A stretch of 64,000 bases of DNA from Candidatus Poribacteria bacterium (GTDB lineage: Bacteria > Poribacteria > WGA-4E > WGA-3G): contig JAJDWA010000026.1 of the NCBI GenBank assembly GCA_022825825.1, positions 1 through 64,000 of the forward strand. Reading direction: 5' to 3'. Shown here piece by piece: positions 61,662 through 64,000 of this stretch. Every line of letters starts with the position of its first letter. Position 1 is the stretch's first letter. The notes beneath the pieces were generated by a model. It was not told the origin of the DNA and did not search any database. It saw only the letters and a list, made by a program, of their open reading frames with translations. Both the position numbers and the translations under genes were made by a program.

Positions 61662-62945
61662 TTGGAGAGCAGCAAATCCTTATCAGCGTGGCAGAAATCA
61701 CAACAATTTATCCCTGGCGGTGTTAACAGTCCTGTCCGTAATTTTAGCAAGGTTGGCGGACATCCTCGCTTTATTGATCGAGGTGAAGGGGCCAAGATTT
61801 ACGACATAGATGGAAACGAGTATATTGATTATGTCGCATCATGGGGACCATTAGTTTTGGGGCATGCACATCCTGATGTGGTGGAAGCCGTCAGTACCGC
61901 AGCATCGCGAGGCACAAGTTTCGGGGCTCCGACAACATTAGAGACCGAACTCGCAGAAACTATCGTCAACGCAGTGCCTTCCATTGAACAAGTCCGACTT
62001 GTCAATTCAGGCACAGAAGCGACAATGAGCGCAATCCGTGTCGCACGCGGTTATACTGGTCGCAATAAAATCATCAAGATAGATGGATGCTATCACGGAC
62101 ATGTAGACTATCTATTGGCAAAAGCAGGTTCAGGCGTTGCAACTTTCGGTCTTTCGGATAGTGGTGGTGTCCCCGAAGATTTTGCACGAAATACACTCAC
62201 TATCCCTTTTAACGATCCTGAAGCATTGAAAACAACAATTGAGGCTAATGCGGATGAGATCGCTTGTCTCATTCTTGAGCCAATTATGGGCAACATGGGT
62301 ATTATCCCACCGCGTGAGGGTTACCTCAATGAACTGCGTGAGATTACTGAACAGCATCGTATCGTGCTTATCTTTGATGAAGTAATTACCGGCTTTAGGG
62401 TTGCTTATGGCGGCGCGCAGTCATATTATAACGTTACACCAGATATGACATGTTTAGGGAAGATAATCGGTGGTGGTTTGCCTGTCGGTGCGTACGGCGG
62501 AAAACGGGAGATTATGCAGTGCGTTGCCCCAGAAGGTGATGTGTATCAGGCAGGCACATTATCTGGTAATCCGTTGGCTGTCACTGCAGGTATAACAACT
62601 TTGAGAAAGCTGGCAGAACGAGGTGTTTATGAAAAACTGGAAAGTCGCGCTGCTACCCTTGCAGATGGATTGGCAGAAGCAACCCAAAAACATGGAATTG
62701 ATGCATGGCATAGCCGCATCGGTTCAATGCTGATGCTATATTTCACAGCAGAGACTGTTACTGATGCAGATGGAGCACGAACTGCGGATATAGAACGTTA
62801 TCGTCAGTACTTTTGGGGTCTCCTTGAACGTGGCGTGTACATTGCCCCTTCCCAATTTGAAGCAGGATTTGTATCGTTAGCGCATTCCGAAGAAGACATT
62901 AACACAACCGTTCAAGCCGCAACTGAGGTAATCGCTAATCTCTAA
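61662..62945 (+). CDS. hemL: Glutamate-1-semialdehyde 2,1-aminomutase
   Basis: HemL converts glutamate-1-semialdehyde to 5-aminolevulinate, feeding HemB. '[13 protein letters not shown]' is the family N-terminal signature, '[21 protein letters not shown]' binds the cofactor phosphate, '[13 protein letters not shown]' holds the PLP Asp, and the Schiff-base Lys is in '[18 protein letters not shown]'. The start is TTG at 61662 with GGAGG ahead. It indicates the C5 (glutamyl-tRNA) pathway. Confidence 0.96.
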   Translation: MESSKSLSAWQKSQQFIPGGVNSPVRNFSKVGGHPRFIDRGEGAKIYDIDGNEYIDYVASWGPLVLGHAHPDVVEAVSTAASRGTSFGAPTTLETELAETIVNAVPSIEQVRLVNSGTEATMSAIRVARGYTGRNKIIKIDGCYHGHVDYLLAKAGSGVATFGLSDSGGVPEDFARNTLTIPFNDPEALKTTIEANADEIACLILEPIMGNMGIIPPREGYLNELREITEQHRIVLIFDEVITGFRVAYGGAQSYYNVTPDMTCLGKIIGGGLPVGAYGGKREIMQCVAPEGDVYQAGTLSGNPLAVTAGITTLRKLAERGVYEKLESRAATLADGLAEATQKHGIDAWHSRIGSMLMLYFTAETVTDADGARTADIERYRQYFWGLLERGVYIAPSQFEAGFVSLAHSEEDINTTVQAATEVIANL

Positions 62946-62964
62946 ACAGTAGTAAAGGAATTGA

Positions 62965-63945
62965 ATGTCAAGTTTTGATCAGATTGTAAATTTAATTGCC
63001 GATGATCTTAGTGCTGTAGAGGCGAAACTCACTGAAAATACAGCGAGCGAATATAGTTTTGTAGATATGGCGGTTCAACATGTTGTAGAAGGTGGCGGTA
63101 AACGTCTACGTCCTATCCTTGTGGTGCTTTCTGCAAAAGCGTGTGAATACGAAGGTGCTGATGCACACACACTCGCAGCAGTTGTTGAACTTATCCATGT
63201 TGCATCCCTTGTGCATGATGATGTTCTTGATGAAGCTGCGATCCGACGTGGGCGTGAAACATTGCATACAAAATGGGGCAATAAGGTTGCCGTACTTGTT
63301 GGAGATTATTTGCATGCGCGTGTACTTGCCATGCTCGTTTCCCGCCGCGCAGACGATCCTGCAATGGCAATTCTCGCTGATACTACTCAGGCAATGTGTG
63401 AAGGGGAAGTGATACATGCCTACAAAAGCGGAGATTTCGATATATCAGAAAAGGAATACCTCAAGATAATTAGTTTTAAAACCGGTAAGTTAATTGCTGC
63501 TTCTTGCACACTCGGCGCGATCCTCGGGCCTCAGGACACCCAACAAATTGAGGCATTCACTGCCTACGGCAAACAAATTGGCACTGCATTCCAAATTGTA
63601 GATGATCTGCTCGATTTCGTGGAAGCTCCAGAAAAATTAGGAAAAAATGCCTTTGGTGACCTTCGTGAAGGGAAACTTACCTTTCCTATTATACATACCC
63701 GAAAAGTATGTAATGATGATGAGAAACAAACACTTGAAAAAGTGCTCAGTCCTGACACCGATGAAACCGAAGCTATCACCTTTGTTGAATCTTTATTCCA
63801 AAAATATGGCGTAGAAACCCACTGTTTGGCAGTTGCGCAAGGCTATGCTGATCGTGCAAAAGCGGCATTAGTAAAGGTGCCGCAATCAGATGCGAGGTTT
63901 GCCTTAGAAAACCTCGCTGATTATGTCGTCTCACGGGATTCATAG
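62965..63945 (+). CDS. Polyprenyl diphosphate synthase
   Basis: A trans-prenyltransferase of 326 residues. The first Asp-rich motif 'LVHDDVLDEAAIRRG' and the second 'QIVDDLLDFVE' chelate Mg2+ and bind diphosphates. 'GGGKRLRPILV' is the N-terminal family block. Small residues before the first motif ('IHVASLVHDD') suggest a long-chain (hepta- or octaprenyl) product for a quinone side chain. It follows hemL by 19 bp, so it is likely co-transcribed. Confidence 0.93.
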   Translation: MSSFDQIVNLIADDLSAVEAKLTENTASEYSFVDMAVQHVVEGGGKRLRPILVVLSAKACEYEGADAHTLAAVVELIHVASLVHDDVLDEAAIRRGRETLHTKWGNKVAVLVGDYLHARVLAMLVSRRADDPAMAILADTTQAMCEGEVIHAYKSGDFDISEKEYLKIISFKTGKLIAASCTLGAILGPQDTQQIEAFTAYGKQIGTAFQIVDDLLDFVEAPEKLGKNAFGDLREGKLTFPIIHTRKVCNDDEKQTLEKVLSPDTDETEAITFVESLFQKYGVETHCLAVAQGYADRAKAALVKVPQSDARFALENLADYVVSRDS

Positions 63946-63950
63946 GTAAG

Positions 63951-64000
63951 ATGTTTTATCCAGCACACATAAATCTGCAAAACAGAAAATGCCTTGTTGT
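63951..64000 (+). CDS. Start of a siroheme-synthase-like gene (precorrin-2 dehydrogenase), cut by the window edge
   Basis: The last 50 bases read 'MFYPAHINLQNRKCLVV', which matches the N-terminus of CysG-N/Met8-type precorrin-2 dehydrogenases (typically MxYxPxFLxLxxRxCLVVGGG). The reading stops at the window end. It fits the preceding hemL and hemB genes. Identification rests on 16 residues and is tentative. Confidence 0.55.
   Translation, partial: MFYPAHINLQNRKCLV

Noticed and set aside
1-64000. tRNA or rRNA genes
   Set aside because: I looked through the larger intergenic regions and saw no cloverleaf or rRNA-like sequence; a covariance search would be needed to be certain.

Overview
The window looks like a chromosomal segment of a Gram-negative, AT-leaning, environmental bacterium. 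Several lipoproteins carry lipoboxes, two DUF481-like outer-membrane proteins are present, and signal peptides are common. The mix of three Gfo/Idh/MocA dehydrogenases, a DUF1080 protein, a formylglycine-enzyme-like protein, a WD40 propeller, a CaiB-type CoA transferase and many small palindromic intergenic repeats recalls Candidatus Poribacteria. That is an inference from gene content; no marker gene (rRNA, ribosomal protein) is in view. No rRNA, tRNA, CRISPR array or intact transposase was seen.

Layout. 0-6.6 kb: FGE-fold protein, mutY, aldo/keto reductase, DUF1080 hydrolase, ThDP decarboxylase, a duplicated-domain lipoprotein. 6.6-12.1 kb: minus-strand run of Rieske protein, an odd MalG-type permease, CoxD-like AAA ATPase, MocA-like nucleotidyltransferase, a YdjY-acylphosphatase fusion and a DUF481 protein. 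12.1-18.8 kb: nucleoside hydrolase, double WD40 propeller, LTDEQ lipoprotein, M32 carboxypeptidase, an unknown membrane-anchored protein. 19.3-29.5 kb: a phosphate block on the plus strand with a purple-acid-phosphatase-like enzyme, pstS, pstC, pstA, two K+ channels, two PstB ATPases, a third permease, a third PstB and phoU. 29.5-33.1 kb: MscS channel and an SLC12-like cotransporter, so the phosphate block sits beside ion and osmotic functions. 33.3-35.3 kb: three small envelope proteins. 35.8-38.9 kb: acyl-CoA synthetase and a Gfo/Idh/MocA gene.

39.0-46.0 kb is a defence island. A minus-strand operon dndC-dndD-CD-NTase-SLATT joins DNA phosphorothioation genes to a minimal CBASS-type pair. 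Convergent to it lie a ParB-like gene and an HNH endonuclease whose N-terminus resembles a phosphorothioate-binding domain. dndA, dndB and dndE are absent. The island is bracketed by two closely related 361-residue Gfo/Idh/MocA genes.

47.4-56.5 kb: THUMP-type RNA methyltransferase, tandem alpha/beta hydrolase, a consensus promoter with an operator-like palindrome and structured leader before an unknown secreted protein, a TolB-like propeller, CoA transferase and a third Gfo/Idh/MocA gene. 56.6-60.6 kb: four tandem paralogues of an unknown secreted protein, the last overlapping hemB. 60.6-64.0 kb: hemB, hemL, a polyprenyl synthase and the first codons of a siroheme-synthase-like gene.

The two most unusual assemblies are the dndCD/CD-NTase/SLATT operon and the Pst cluster. 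In the Pst cluster, K+ channels are embedded between permease and ATPase genes, and the three ATPases have lost complementary catalytic motifs.
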